Source of the DNA: Bacilli bacterium
Lineage (GTDB): Bacteria > Bacillota_I > Bacilli_A > RF39 > UBA660
Assembly: GCA_017428495.1 (NCBI GenBank)
Contig: JAFRQS010000005.1
Span: forward strand, 1 to 44,875
Direction of reading: 5' to 3'
Length of the DNA stretch: 44,875 nt
The translations under genes were made by a program, and so were the position numbers. The notes under the pieces were generated by a model that did not search any database, had not been told where the DNA came from, and saw only the letters and a program-made list of their open reading frames with translations. Below are positions 28,500 through 36,351 of this stretch, in pieces. Every line of letters starts with the position of its first letter. The first letter of the stretch is position 1.

Positions 28500-28502
28500 T
28501 AC

Positions 28503-28531
28503 TTGCATTTTTTATAAACTTATATTATTAT
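28503..28531 (+). promoter_or_regulatory. Promoter for the 26-aa ORF and probably uraA
   Basis: TTGCAT (28503-28508), 17-base spacer, TATTAT (28526-28531). It is the only credible promoter seen upstream of uraA. Confidence 0.5.
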
Positions 28532-28548
28532 GATATGGAGGTGTAAGT

Positions 28549-28629
28549 ATGAATGAGTTACAACTACTTAAATTTAATTGGATAAGTATGTTAGTTTTCT
28601 TATTCGTATTTGTTTCTTTATTAGTTTAA
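28549..28629 (+). CDS. 26-aa hydrophobic peptide, possible leader peptide of uraA
   Basis: ATG 28549 follows a strong GGAGG (28537-28541). The peptide MNELQLLKFNWISMLVFLFV... has a short polar N-terminus and one hydrophobic helix reaching the C-terminus. Its stop overlaps a terminator stem that stands between it and uraA. It may be a leader peptide whose translation influences that terminator, or a free-standing small membrane protein or toxin; no antisense RNA structure is seen here, unlike at 30159. Confidence 0.5.
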   Translation: MNELQLLKFNWISMLVFLFVFVSLLV

Positions 28630-28663
28630 AAGAAGGAATTTATTTTTAATTCCTTCTTTTTTT
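28628..28663 (+). terminator. Strong terminator or attenuator before uraA
   Basis: AAAAGAAGGAATT (28628-28640) pairs perfectly with AATTCCTTCTTTT (28648-28660), with a run of T after it. It lies 28 bases before the uraA start codon, with no promoter visible in between, so uraA transcription probably depends on read-through. Confidence 0.9.
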
Positions 28664-28690
28664 GTAAAGAAATACCTTGAAAGGAGTTTT

Positions 28691-29977
28691 ATGAAAAAAG
28701 AAAAAATGGCATATGACGTTGATGAAATGCCACCAATGTTAAAATCTATAATTTTAGCATTTCAACATGTATTTGCAATGTTTGGTGCAACTATATTAGT
28801 ACCAATATTAGTTAATGGAATAGCAGGCGAGGAAGTATTAACTATTCCAGTAGCGTTATTCACATCTGGTTTTGGAACACTTTTATATATTTCTTGCACA
28901 AAGAAAAAATCACCGGTATATTTAGGAAGTTCCTTTGCATTTATAACACCAATAGCAGTAGGATACCTAAAGGGTGGTATGTCTGGTGCAATGACAGGGA
29001 TAATGGTTGTAGGTTTAATTTATATAATTGTTGCAATTATAATTAAATTTGTAGGTAAAACTTGGTTAGAAAAGTTACTTCCACCAATAGTAATTGGGCC
29101 TATGATTATGATTATAGGTTTAGGGCTTGCCCCTACAGCAATAGATTCAATGGGACTATCTAGCGAAGTATTAGATGTGAAAACAGTAGTAGTTGCATTA
29201 GTATCTTTTATAGTAACTGCACTTGTTATGACAAGAGCAAAAGGATTTTTAAAAGTAATACCATTCTTAATAGGAATATTATCTGGATATATAGTAGCTG
29301 TATGTTTAGGTATGGTTGATTTTAATGTGGTAAAAGAAGCAAGTTTCTTTAGTATTCCTAATTTTAAAGTAATGTTTATTGATTATAAATTAAACTTTAC
29401 TGCACTTATTACAATAGCACCAGTAGCACTTGTAACATTATGTGAACATATAGGAGACCATACATCACTTGGTAATATAATAGGTAAAGATTTAATAAAA
29501 GATCCAGGGCTTGATAGAACATTAATGGGAGATGGTATAGCGACATTATTTGCAGGATTTTTAGGAGGACCTGCTAATACAACATATGGTGAAAATACTT
29601 CGGTAGTAGGTATGACAAAAGTAGCTAGTGTTAAAGTAATAGCACTTGCTGCAGCATTTGCAATATGTATATCTTTTCTAGGTAAATTCACTGCACTAGT
29701 TTCTACAATACCTAGTGCAGTATTAGGTGGAGTATCATTATTACTATATGGATTTATAGCAGTAAATGGATTAAAAGTATTAATTAAAAATAAAATTAAT
29801 TTTGAAATACCAAAGAATGTAATAATAGCATCTTCAATGTTAGTAATAGGTTTAGGAGGAGCTGCAATATCAATAAATAGTGGTGATTTATCATTAACTA
29901 TATCTGGTATGTCACTTGCATCTATAGTAGGTATATTATTAAATATATTTTTAAAAGAAGAAAAAATACAAAAATAG
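28691..29977 (+). CDS. uraA: Uracil permease (NCS2 family)
   Basis: This 428-aa membrane protein has about 14 hydrophobic helices. NCS2 hallmarks are an N-terminal AFQHVFAMFGATILVP, then YLGSSFAFITP, a central CEHIGDHTSLGNIIG (with the conserved Glu of the substrate site) and NTTYGENTSVVGMTKVAS. These match UraA/PyrP uracil:proton symporters best; xanthine transporters of the same family are the alternative. An AAAGGAG ribosome site precedes ATG 28691. The gene follows a terminator that probably acts as an attenuator, consistent with pyrimidine-responsive control, but no PyrR binding motif is recognised. Confidence 0.9.
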   Translation: MKKEKMAYDVDEMPPMLKSIILAFQHVFAMFGATILVPILVNGIAGEEVLTIPVALFTSGFGTLLYISCTKKKSPVYLGSSFAFITPIAVGYLKGGMSGAMTGIMVVGLIYIIVAIIIKFVGKTWLEKLLPPIVIGPMIMIIGLGLAPTAIDSMGLSSEVLDVKTVVVALVSFIVTALVMTRAKGFLKVIPFLIGILSGYIVAVCLGMVDFNVVKEASFFSIPNFKVMFIDYKLNFTALITIAPVALVTLCEHIGDHTSLGNIIGKDLIKDPGLDRTLMGDGIATLFAGFLGGPANTTYGENTSVVGMTKVASVKVIALAAAFAICISFLGKFTALVSTIPSAVLGGVSLLLYGFIAVNGLKVLIKNKINFEIPKNVIIASSMLVIGLGGAAISINSGDLSLTISGMSLASIVGILLNIFLKEEKIQK

Positions 29978-30000
29978 TAATATATAAAAATAATATGAGT

Positions 30001-30038
30001 AAAAAGACAAATATTGTTATATATATTTGCCTTTTTTG
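30001..30038 (+). terminator. Rho-independent terminator after uraA
   Basis: AAAAAGACAAATA (30001-30013) pairs with TATTTGCCTTTTT (from 30024) with one A-C mismatch, and a T run follows. Confidence 0.7.
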
Positions 30039-30073
30039 TTATCTTTAATTATTAAAAATAGATGTTTTGTAAT

Positions 30074-30102
30074 TTGATTCACTATTAAATAATTGATATA
30101 TT
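30074..30102 (+). promoter_or_regulatory. Promoter of the small toxin-like mRNA
   Basis: TTGATT (30074-30079), 17-base spacer, TATATT (30097-30102) with TG one base upstream (extended -10). Transcription should start near 30108-30110, at the left copy of an 11-bp inverted repeat. Confidence 0.6.
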
Positions 30103-30126
30103 GCAACTGGATACATTTATCAGGTG

Positions 30127-30151
30127 CTCCTTAATTCTAGAAATAAGGAGG
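30127..30151 (+). promoter_or_regulatory. Hairpin sequestering the ribosome binding site
   Basis: CTCCTTA (30127-30133) pairs with TAAGGAG (30144-30150), masking most of the AGGAGG ribosome site of the 24-aa ORF. Such masking is characteristic of type I toxin mRNAs. Confidence 0.6.
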
Positions 30152-30158
30152 TGATTAT

Positions 30159-30233
30159 ATGACAAAAAGAGAAAGTGCTCAATTTGTAATAATCCTACTT
30201 TTATTATTCATAGTACTCCTACTATTAATATAA
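30159..30233 (+). CDS. 24-aa hydrophobic peptide, candidate type I toxin
   Basis: ATG 30159 lies 7 bases after AGGAGG. The product MTKRESAQFVIILLLLFIVL... has a short charged N-terminus and one very hydrophobic helix, like the Fst, TxpA/BsrG and holin-like families of membrane-acting type I toxins. It lies inside a ~200-base locus with its own promoter, a masked ribosome site, pairing between its 5' and 3' ends, and a convergent antisense promoter. Sequence identity to any named toxin is not claimed; the assignment rests on size, hydrophobicity and RNA architecture. It sits alone between uraA and uvrA. Confidence 0.65.
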   Translation: MTKRESAQFVIILLLLFIVLLLLI

Positions 30234-30307
30234 AAAGCACCTGATATCATTTAGATATTAGGTGATCCAAAATATTGGAAGCATCTGATCTAAATCAAAT
30301 GTATCCA
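30232..30307 (-). ncRNA. Putative antisense RNA antitoxin
   Basis: A - strand promoter at 30313-30341 should start an RNA near 30307. Reading leftwards it meets a hairpin (30264-30254 pairing with 30248-30238, one mismatch) followed by CTTTTT, an intrinsic terminator ending beside the ORF stop codon. The ~75-nt RNA would be fully complementary to the 3' part of the toxin-like mRNA. Because of the inverted repeats, it would begin with the same TGGATACATTT as that mRNA and so also pair with related segments elsewhere in it. Confidence 0.55.
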
Positions 30308-30312
30308 TTTTT

Positions 30313-30341
30313 AATATATCATATTTTATTATGCATGTAAA
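30313..30341 (-). promoter_or_regulatory. Convergent promoter of the antisense RNA
   Basis: On the - strand: TTTACA (30336-30341), 17-base spacer, TATATT (30313-30318) with TG one base upstream. Layout and distance to the inverted repeat (5 bases) mirror the + strand promoter at 30074 exactly. Confidence 0.6.
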
Positions 30342-30397
30342 TCATTGTTTAAAAATTAAATAATGTGGTATAATACTAAGGATTTGGAAGTGAGATT

Positions 30398-33214
30398 ATG
30401 GATAAGATTATAATTAAAGGTGCTAGAGAAAATAATCTAAAAAATATAGATTTAGAAATACCTAAAAATAAATTTGTAGTAATGACAGGTGTTTCTGGTA
30501 GTGGTAAGAGTAGTCTTGCTTTTAATACTATATATGCTGAAGGTCAAAGAAGATATGTAGATAGCTTAAGTGCATATGCTAGACAATTTTTAGGTAATTT
30601 TGAAAAACCTGATGTAGATTCTATAGAAGGATTAAGTCCAAGTATAAGTATAGATCAAAAAACTACAAATAATAATCCAAGAAGTACAGTAGGTACTGTA
30701 ACTGAAATATATGATTATTTAAGATTATTATATGCAAGGATTGGTATACCTTATTGTCCAACTCATAATATAGAAATAACTCATCAAAGTATTGAAGAAA
30801 TGGTTAATAAAATACTTGAATTAGAAATAGGTACAAAGATAATGGTATTATCACCTGTTGTAAGGGGTGAGAAGGGTACTCATAAGGATCTATTAGATGA
30901 TTTAAGAAAAAATGGTTATGTTAGGGTAAGAGTAAATGGTGAAATATTAGATTTAAGTGAAGAAATAAATTTAGAAAAAAATAAGAAAGATGATATAGAT
31001 GTAGTAATAGATAGATTAGTAATAAAAGATGATATAAGAAGTAGATTATTTGAATCTATTGAAACTGCTACTAAGTTATCTAATGGTAAAGTATTAATAA
31101 GTATAATAGGTGATAAGGAAATACTTATGTCAGAACATTTAGCGTGTCCTTATTGTGATTTTTCAATGAATGAATTAGAACCAAGAATGTTTTCATTTAA
31201 TTCACCTTTTGGAGCATGTGATTCATGTAAAGGATTAGGTTTTAAATTAAAGATAGATGAAGATTTAATAATACCTGACAAGAGTTTAAGTCTAAATAAT
31301 AATGCAATTGTACCACTTAATAATATGGATGAATATAATATATATAGAAAGATGTTAGAAATAGTATGCAATAACTATGATATAGATATGAATATACCTA
31401 TCAATAAAATGCCAAGAAAGCAATTAGATATAATTTTATATGGATCACCTGATGTTATTGATTTTGATTTTAATACTAGAAGTGGTAATAGAATGCATAA
31501 ATTAGAAAAGTATGAAGGTATATCTAATATGTTTGAAAGAAGATATATGGAAACTACTAGTTCATTTATAAGAGAATGGTTAGAAAAATATATGACTGAA
31601 CTTCCATGTGAATGTTGTCATGGTATGCGTTTAAAAGATGAAATATTGAATGTTAAAATAAAAAATAAGAATATATATGAAATGTGTAATTTAAGTATTA
31701 GAGATTTATATAAATTTTTTAATGAAATTAAATTAAATAAGGAAGAACAAGAAATATCTAAATTAATAATTAAAGATATAAAAGATAGATTGGAATTTTT
31801 AGTAAATGTAGGATTAGAATATTTAACACTTAATAGAAGTGCAGGAACTTTATCAGGTGGTGAATCACAAAGAATAAGACTTGCAACTCAAATAGGTTCT
31901 AGATTATCAGGAATATTATATGTACTTGATGAACCAAGTATTGGATTACATCAAAGAGATAATCAAAAATTAATTAATTCACTTTTAGAAATGAGAGATT
32001 TAGGTAATACTTTAATAGTAGTAGAACATGATGAAGAAACTATGTTACAAGCTGATTATTTGATAGATATTGGCCCAGAAAGTGGAATACATGGTGGTTA
32101 TGTAATGGCTGCTGGTACTCCAAAAGAAGTAATGGAAACTCCTAATAGTATTACAGGACAATATTTAAGTGGTAAATTGAAAATAGATGTTCCTAAGAAA
32201 AGAAGAAAAGGTAATGGTAAATTTATTGAAATAAAAGGTTGCAAAGAGAATAATTTAAAAAATATTGATGTTAAATTTCCACTAGGAACATTTACGTGTG
32301 TAACAGGTGTTTCTGGTAGTGGTAAAAGTAGTTTAGTAAATGAAATATTATATAAAACTTTATCTAACAATTTATATAAATCAAAGGAAAAACCAGGAAA
32401 ATATAAAAGCATTAAAGGTATAGAAAATATAGATAAAGTAATAAATGTATCACAAGATCCAATAGGTAGAACTCCAAGAAGTAATCCTGCAACTTATACT
32501 GGTGTTTTTGATGATATTAGAGATGTATTTGCAAATACAAAAGAAGCTAAGATAAGAGGTTATGATAAAGGAAGATTCTCATTTAATGTAAAAGGTGGTA
32601 GATGCGAAGCTTGCTACGGAGATGGAGTTAAAAAAATAGAAATGCATTTCTTACCTGATGTATATGTACCATGTGAGATATGTAAAGGTACTAGATATAA
32701 TAGAGAGACATTAGAAATAAAATTTAAAGGTAAGAATATAGCGGATGTACTTGATATGACTATTGAAGAAGCATATGATTTCTTTGAAAATATTCCAAAA
32801 GTAAAAAACAAATTATCAATGCTTGTTGAAGTAGGACTTGGATATATGAAATTAGGTCAATCTGCTCCAACACTTTCTGGTGGTGAAGCAGGTAGAGTAA
32901 AACTTGCTAAAGAATTACAAAAAAGACCTACAGGTAAAAGCATATTTATATTAGATGAACCAACTACTGGCCTTCATAAACATGATGTGAAAAGATTAAT
33001 TTCAATATTACAAAGAATAGTAGATAATGGTGATACGGTAATAGTTATTGAACATAACTTAGATATGATTAAAGTATCAGATTATATTATAGATCTTGGA
33101 CCAGAAGGCGGAGATTTTGGTGGAGAAGTAATTGCTACAGGAACTCCTGAACAAGTATCAAAAAATAATAAATCATATACAGGTATGTATTTAAAAGAAG
33201 AATTAAAAAAATAA
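30398..33214 (+). CDS. uvrA: UvrABC excinuclease subunit A
   Basis: This 938-aa protein has the standard length and both ABC ATPase modules. It starts [19 protein letters not shown], with Walker [10 protein letters not shown] at 31-39 and again at about 637. Signature motifs are [20 protein letters not shown] and [16 protein letters not shown], and Walker B motifs are [14 protein letters not shown] and [14 protein letters not shown]. Zinc-binding CxxC pairs lie at CPYC...CDSC and CEAC...CEIC. It is the damage-recognition dimer that loads UvrB. An extended -10 (TGGTATAAT) lies about 30 bases upstream, so it has its own promoter, separate from uvrB. The last codons form part of a terminator hairpin. 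Confidence 0.98.
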   Translation: MDKIIIKGARENNLKNIDLEIPKNKFVVMTGVSGSGKSSLAFNTIYAEGQRRYVDSLSAYARQFLGNFEKPDVDSIEGLSPSISIDQKTTNNNPRSTVGTVTEIYDYLRLLYARIGIPYCPTHNIEITHQSIEEMVNKILELEIGTKIMVLSPVVRGEKGTHKDLLDDLRKNGYVRVRVNGEILDLSEEINLEKNKKDDIDVVIDRLVIKDDIRSRLFESIETATKLSNGKVLISIIGDKEILMSEHLACPYCDFSMNELEPRMFSFNSPFGACDSCKGLGFKLKIDEDLIIPDKSLSLNNNAIVPLNNMDEYNIYRKMLEIVCNNYDIDMNIPINKMPRKQLDIILYGSPDVIDFDFNTRSGNRMHKLEKYEGISNMFERRYMETTSSFIREWLEKYMTELPCECCHGMRLKDEILNVKIKNKNIYEMCNLSIRDLYKFFNEIKLNKEEQEISKLIIKDIKDRLEFLVNVGLEYLTLNRSAGTLSGGESQRIRLATQIGSRLSGILYVLDEPSIGLHQRDNQKLINSLLEMRDLGNTLIVVEHDEETMLQADYLIDIGPESGIHGGYVMAAGTPKEVMETPNSITGQYLSGKLKIDVPKKRRKGNGKFIEIKGCKENNLKNIDVKFPLGTFTCVTGVSGSGKSSLVNEILYKTLSNNLYKSKEKPGKYKSIKGIENIDKVINVSQDPIGRTPRSNPATYTGVFDDIRDVFANTKEAKIRGYDKGRFSFNVKGGRCEACYGDGVKKIEMHFLPDVYVPCEICKGTRYNRETLEIKFKGKNIADVLDMTIEEAYDFFENIPKVKNKLSMLVEVGLGYMKLGQSAPTLSGGEAGRVKLAKELQKRPTGKSIFILDEPTTGLHKHDVKRLISILQRIVDNGDTVIVIEHNLDMIKVSDYIIDLGPEGGDFGGEVIATGTPEQVSKNNKSYTGMYLKEELKK

Positions 33215-33226
33215 TTCTTCTTTTGT
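33193..33226 (+). terminator. Terminator overlapping the uvrA stop
   Basis: AAAAGAAGAATT (33193-33204, coding) pairs with AATTCTTCTTTT (33213-33224). The T run is short, so termination may be partial. Confidence 0.55.
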
Positions 33227-33233
33227 GTTATTA

Positions 33234-33242
33234 TGGTATAAT
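33234..33242 (+). promoter_or_regulatory. Extended -10 promoter
   Basis: TGGTATAAT, 17 bases before ATG 33259, so the predicted mRNA leader is very short. Confidence 0.5.
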
Positions 33243-33258
33243 TATAGTGAGGTGCAAT

Positions 33259-33687
33259 ATGAGACTTATAGTAATAGACAAAGAAGTACCAAGGTTAAAC
33301 AAAATAATTGAGTCTTTAATATATATAATTGCATATGCAATAATTATCACATTAATATCTTTGATATTAAAAACAATAGAATTAGATAAAACTCATTTTG
33401 GATTATATGCATTATTGTCATCAATGATAATATATATATTAAATAAGACAATAAAACCAATATTGTTCGAATTAACGGTACCAATAACAGGAATAACAAT
33501 GGGATTATTTTATCCATGTATAAATGTATTAATACTTAAATTAACTGATTGGATATTATTAAGTCATTTTAATACACATGGAACAATATCATTATTTTTC
33601 ACAGCAGTATTAATATCATTTATATATATACTTACAGATGAATTAGTCATTAAACCTATAATAAAGAGGAGTGAGAAGAATGAGTGA
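33259..33687 (+). CDS. Phage-holin-IV/YvlD-like membrane protein
   Basis: This 142-aa protein has four hydrophobic helices and the phrase IYILNKTIKPILFELTVPITGITMGLFYPCINVLIL. This pattern is characteristic of the small four-helix family PF04020 (named after mycobacteriophage holins; YvlD in Bacillus). Most members are chromosomal and of unknown function, so the holin name does not imply a prophage here. ATG 33259 is chosen for its GAGGTG ribosome site (33249-33254). The 3' end overlaps lgt by eight bases, so the two are coupled. Confidence 0.7.
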   Translation: MRLIVIDKEVPRLNKIIESLIYIIAYAIIITLISLILKTIELDKTHFGLYALLSSMIIYILNKTIKPILFELTVPITGITMGLFYPCINVLILKLTDWILLSHFNTHGTISLFFTAVLISFIYILTDELVIKPIIKRSEKNE

Positions 33688-34495
33688 ACTAGTTAGAATA
33701 GGAAATTTTAGTATATCTTGGTATTCAGTTTGTATTCTAGTAGGAGTGTTAATAGCAGGAGCATTATTTCTTTTAGAATGTAAAAGATATGAAATTGATT
33801 TAAATTTTGCTACTAATTTAATATTTTGGACAGTTATATTTGGAATAATAGGCGCTAGACTTTATTATGTTGCATTTAATTGGAGTTATTATTCATCTAG
33901 TCCAATCGAAATATTAAAAGTATGGAATGGAGGCCTTGCAATACATGGCGGATTATTAGGCGGGTTATTGTTTATATTGTTCTATACTAAAAAATATAAA
34001 GTAACAACTTTAAAAATCACAGATATGGCAGTAGTAGGTGTTATTATTGCTCAAGCAATAGGAAGATGGGGTAATTTCTTTAATCAGGAAGCGCATGGAC
34101 CTGAAACAACGAGAGCAGTATTGGAAGGAATAAGAATTATACCTAAATTTGTAATAGATGGTATGAATATAAATGGTATATATTATATGCCTACATTCTA
34201 TTATGAATCATTGTGGTGTATACTTGGATTTATAATATTATTAATTGTTAGAAGAACATTTGAGTATTTAAGAATAGGCCAACTAACAGGAATGTATTTG
34301 ATATGGTATAGTGTAGCAAGATTTGTAATAGAAAAATATAGAACAGATAGTTTAATGCTTGGTAATTTTAAAGTTGCACAATTGATATCAATTTTATTAT
34401 TTGTAATTGGAATTCTATTAATAATTTGGAATTTAAGAAAATCTAAATTTGAAAAAAGATATGATGATTATGAATTGGAAGACATTAAATTTTAA
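33680..34495 (+). CDS. lgt: Prolipoprotein diacylglyceryl transferase
   Basis: This 271-aa membrane enzyme has about seven helices and attaches diacylglycerol to the lipobox Cys of prolipoproteins. Diagnostic motifs are FGIIGARLYYVAFN, GGLAIHGGLLGG (with the essential His) and the Lgt signature GRWGNFFNQEAHG, followed by the conserved Arg in SVARFVIEKYRTD. ATG 33680 is preferred over GTG 33671 because the AGAGGAG ribosome site sits eight bases upstream. Its stop codon lies in a terminator stem. Confidence 0.96.
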   Translation: MSELVRIGNFSISWYSVCILVGVLIAGALFLLECKRYEIDLNFATNLIFWTVIFGIIGARLYYVAFNWSYYSSSPIEILKVWNGGLAIHGGLLGGLLFILFYTKKYKVTTLKITDMAVVGVIIAQAIGRWGNFFNQEAHGPETTRAVLEGIRIIPKFVIDGMNINGIYYMPTFYYESLWCILGFIILLIVRRTFEYLRIGQLTGMYLIWYSVARFVIEKYRTDSLMLGNFKVAQLISILLFVIGILLIIWNLRKSKFEKRYDDYELEDIKF

Positions 34496-34513
34496 GGACA
34501 ATTAGTCCTTTTT
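34494..34513 (+). terminator. Short terminator after lgt
   Basis: AAGGAC (34494-34499) pairs with GTCCTT (34505-34510), and T follows. The stem starts within the stop codon. A TATAAT at 34521-34526 just beyond may be the whiA promoter. Confidence 0.6.
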
Positions 34514-34538
34514 ATGTTATTATAATGGTGGTGATATT

Positions 34539-35468
34539 ATGTCATTTTCTATGAATGTAAAAAGTGAAATAACTAAAGTTGATAGTGATAAAACAGAAAA
34601 GATATCACTTCTTTCAGCATATATTAGAAATAATGCAGTAATAACAAAAGATTCGATACTTATAAATACAGAAAATATGGAAATATCTAAATATATATTT
34701 AATTTATTAAATGAATTATATGATATTACACCAATAATAACTATAAGAAAAAGTTTTAATTTTAAAAAAGGATTATCATATTTACTAAAAATAACTAATA
34801 AATATAATCTTATACTTTCTGATTTATCCTTAATAAATAGGGATGGTTATTTTATAAATATGCCACATGAATATATATATGAGGATGATGGAGATAAAAA
34901 AGCATATTTAAGAGGTGTTTTTTTGGCAACTGGCTCTATAAATGATCCTAAGACATCTAGGTATCATTTAGAGTTTTTTATAGATGATTATGATTATGCT
35001 TTATTTATATGCGAATTATTAGATGATTATAATTTAAATAGTAAATTAATTGAAAGAAATAATGGATTTATGGTTTATATAAAAGAGGCTGAAAAGATAA
35101 GTGATTTTTTAAAGTTGTTAAAGGTATTCAAATCAGTATTATATTTTGAGGATATTAAAGCTTATAGGGAACAAAAGAATTTGATAAATAGGCTTAATAA
35201 TTGTGAGCAAGCTAATGTAGAAAAAGCAATTAATTCTGCTTTAGAACAAGTTAGAAACATAGAATTGATTGAGAATACAATAGGATTTGATTCAATAGAT
35301 GAAAAATTAAAGATAGCAGCTATATATAGGAAGAAGTATAAAGAAGCATCGCTTAGTGAACTTAGTAAGATCATTTCTTTAGAGTGTGATACTAATATAA
35401 CAAAATCTGGTTTAAACCATAGAATGAGGAAATTAAAAGAAATAGCGGATTCTCTAAAAAATAGATAA
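34539..35468 (+). CDS. whiA: WhiA-family DNA-binding regulator
   Basis: This 309-aa protein has the WhiA layout: an N-terminal domain starting SMNVKSEITKV, a LAGLIDADG-like core (KKAYLRGVFLATGSINDPKTSRYHLEF, residues about 123-150) and a C-terminal HTH with NCEQANVEKAINSALEQVRNIELI and SLSELSKIISLECDTNITKSGLNHRMRKL. WhiA acts in cell division and chromosome segregation in Gram-positive bacteria; the homing-endonuclease-like core is not catalytic. It directly precedes parA-parB here, a functionally sensible neighbour. In many Firmicutes it follows rapZ and yvcK, which are not seen here. Confidence 0.95.
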   Translation: MSFSMNVKSEITKVDSDKTEKISLLSAYIRNNAVITKDSILINTENMEISKYIFNLLNELYDITPIITIRKSFNFKKGLSYLLKITNKYNLILSDLSLINRDGYFINMPHEYIYEDDGDKKAYLRGVFLATGSINDPKTSRYHLEFFIDDYDYALFICELLDDYNLNSKLIERNNGFMVYIKEAEKISDFLKLLKVFKSVLYFEDIKAYREQKNLINRLNNCEQANVEKAINSALEQVRNIELIENTIGFDSIDEKLKIAAIYRKKYKEASLSELSKIISLECDTNITKSGLNHRMRKLKEIADSLKNR

Positions 35469-35508
35469 TATTAATTATTTATATTTTTTAAAATCACTTT
35501 AAAAAAGC

Positions 35509-35536
35509 TTGCATTTTTGATATTATTATATATAGA
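35509..35536 (+). promoter_or_regulatory. Promoter of parA-parB
   Basis: TTGCAT (35509-35514), 16-base spacer, TATAGA (35531-35536), 30 bases before the start codon. Confidence 0.45.
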
Positions 35537-35565
35537 GAATTAAATGATTTAGAGGACGTGATTTG

Positions 35566-36351
35566 ATGGGCAAAATAATATCATTAGTTAATCAAAAAGG
35601 TGGAGTTGGAAAAACTACTACTAGTATAAATTTAGCAGCAGCATTAGGATTTTACAATAGAAAAACATTACTTATAGATTTAGATCCACAAGGAAATGCT
35701 TCAACAGGTATTGGAATTGATAAAGGAGATACAAGATATTCAATTTATGATGTTTTGTTAGATAGAGTAGATATTGAAGATGCAATTGAAAAAACAAAGT
35801 TTAAGAATTTAAGTATTTTATCATCTACAATAAATTTAGCAGGTATCGATATAGAATTAATCGATAGGAGTAATAGAGAACCAGATTTTATAAAAAATGC
35901 ACAATTAAAAAAACATTTATTAAAAATTAAGGACAGATATGATTATATAATAATTGATTGCCCACCTTCTTTGGGAATACTTACAACTAATGCATTGACT
36001 GCATCAGATTCAGTAATTATACCAGTACAATGTGAATTCTTTGCGTTAGAGGGTATTATGCAACTTTTAAATACAATAATGCTTGTACAAAAGAATTTAA
36101 ATCCAAGATTAGATATAGAAGGAGTATTACTTACAATGCTTGATTTAAGGACTAAGCTTGGTATAGAGGTTGTTACTGAAATAAGGAGTTACTTTAAAGA
36201 AAGGGTATATGATACTATAATACCTAGACTAGTAAAATTATCAGAAGCACCAAGCCATGGAAAACCAATACACATTTATGATAAAGATAGTAAGGGTACA
36301 CAAGCTTATTTGAATCTAGCGAAGGAAGTGATTATGAGAAATGGAAACTAG
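35566..36351 (+). CDS. parA: Chromosome partitioning ATPase ParA/Soj
   Basis: This 261-aa protein has the deviant Walker A KGGVGKTTT (residues 11-19), LLIDLDPQGNAS, the Walker B region YDYIIIDCPPSLG and the family segment VIIPVQCEFFALEGIMQLL. Length and sequence fit chromosomal Soj rather than a plasmid ParA with an N-terminal HTH. It forms ATP-dependent dimers on the nucleoid and works with ParB to segregate the origin region. The start is ATG 35566; a TTG three bases earlier is also possible. It overlaps parB by 11 bases. Confidence 0.95.
   Translation: MGKIISLVNQKGGVGKTTTSINLAAALGFYNRKTLLIDLDPQGNASTGIGIDKGDTRYSIYDVLLDRVDIEDAIEKTKFKNLSILSSTINLAGIDIELIDRSNREPDFIKNAQLKKHLLKIKDRYDYIIIDCPPSLGILTTNALTASDSVIIPVQCEFFALEGIMQLLNTIMLVQKNLNPRLDIEGVLLTMLDLRTKLGIEVVTEIRSYFKERVYDTIIPRLVKLSEAPSHGKPIHIYDKDSKGTQAYLNLAKEVIMRNGN

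Larger units (their letters stand above)
30108..30307. repeat. Inverted repeats framing the toxin-like locus
   Basis: TGGATACATTT (30108-30118) is the exact reverse complement of 30297-30307. ATCAGGTGCT (30119-30128) is the exact reverse complement of 30236-30245. A near copy of the latter occurs as GCATCTGAT at 30281-30289. The outer arms coincide with the predicted start sites of two convergent transcripts. Confidence 0.85.

Noticed and set aside
28549..28629. A second type I toxin
   Set aside because: Although small and hydrophobic, it lacks the antisense promoter, the end-to-end pairing and the masked ribosome site seen at 30159; a leader peptide role fits its position better.
30108..30307. 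A miniature inverted-repeat transposable element
   Set aside because: The inverted repeats coincide exactly with two predicted start sites and flank a translated ORF with a masked ribosome site; no target-site duplication is evident. Kept as the main alternative to the toxin-antitoxin reading.
33259..33687. Prophage holin
   Set aside because: The family name refers to phage holins, but the gene is coupled to lgt in a housekeeping context with no phage genes around.
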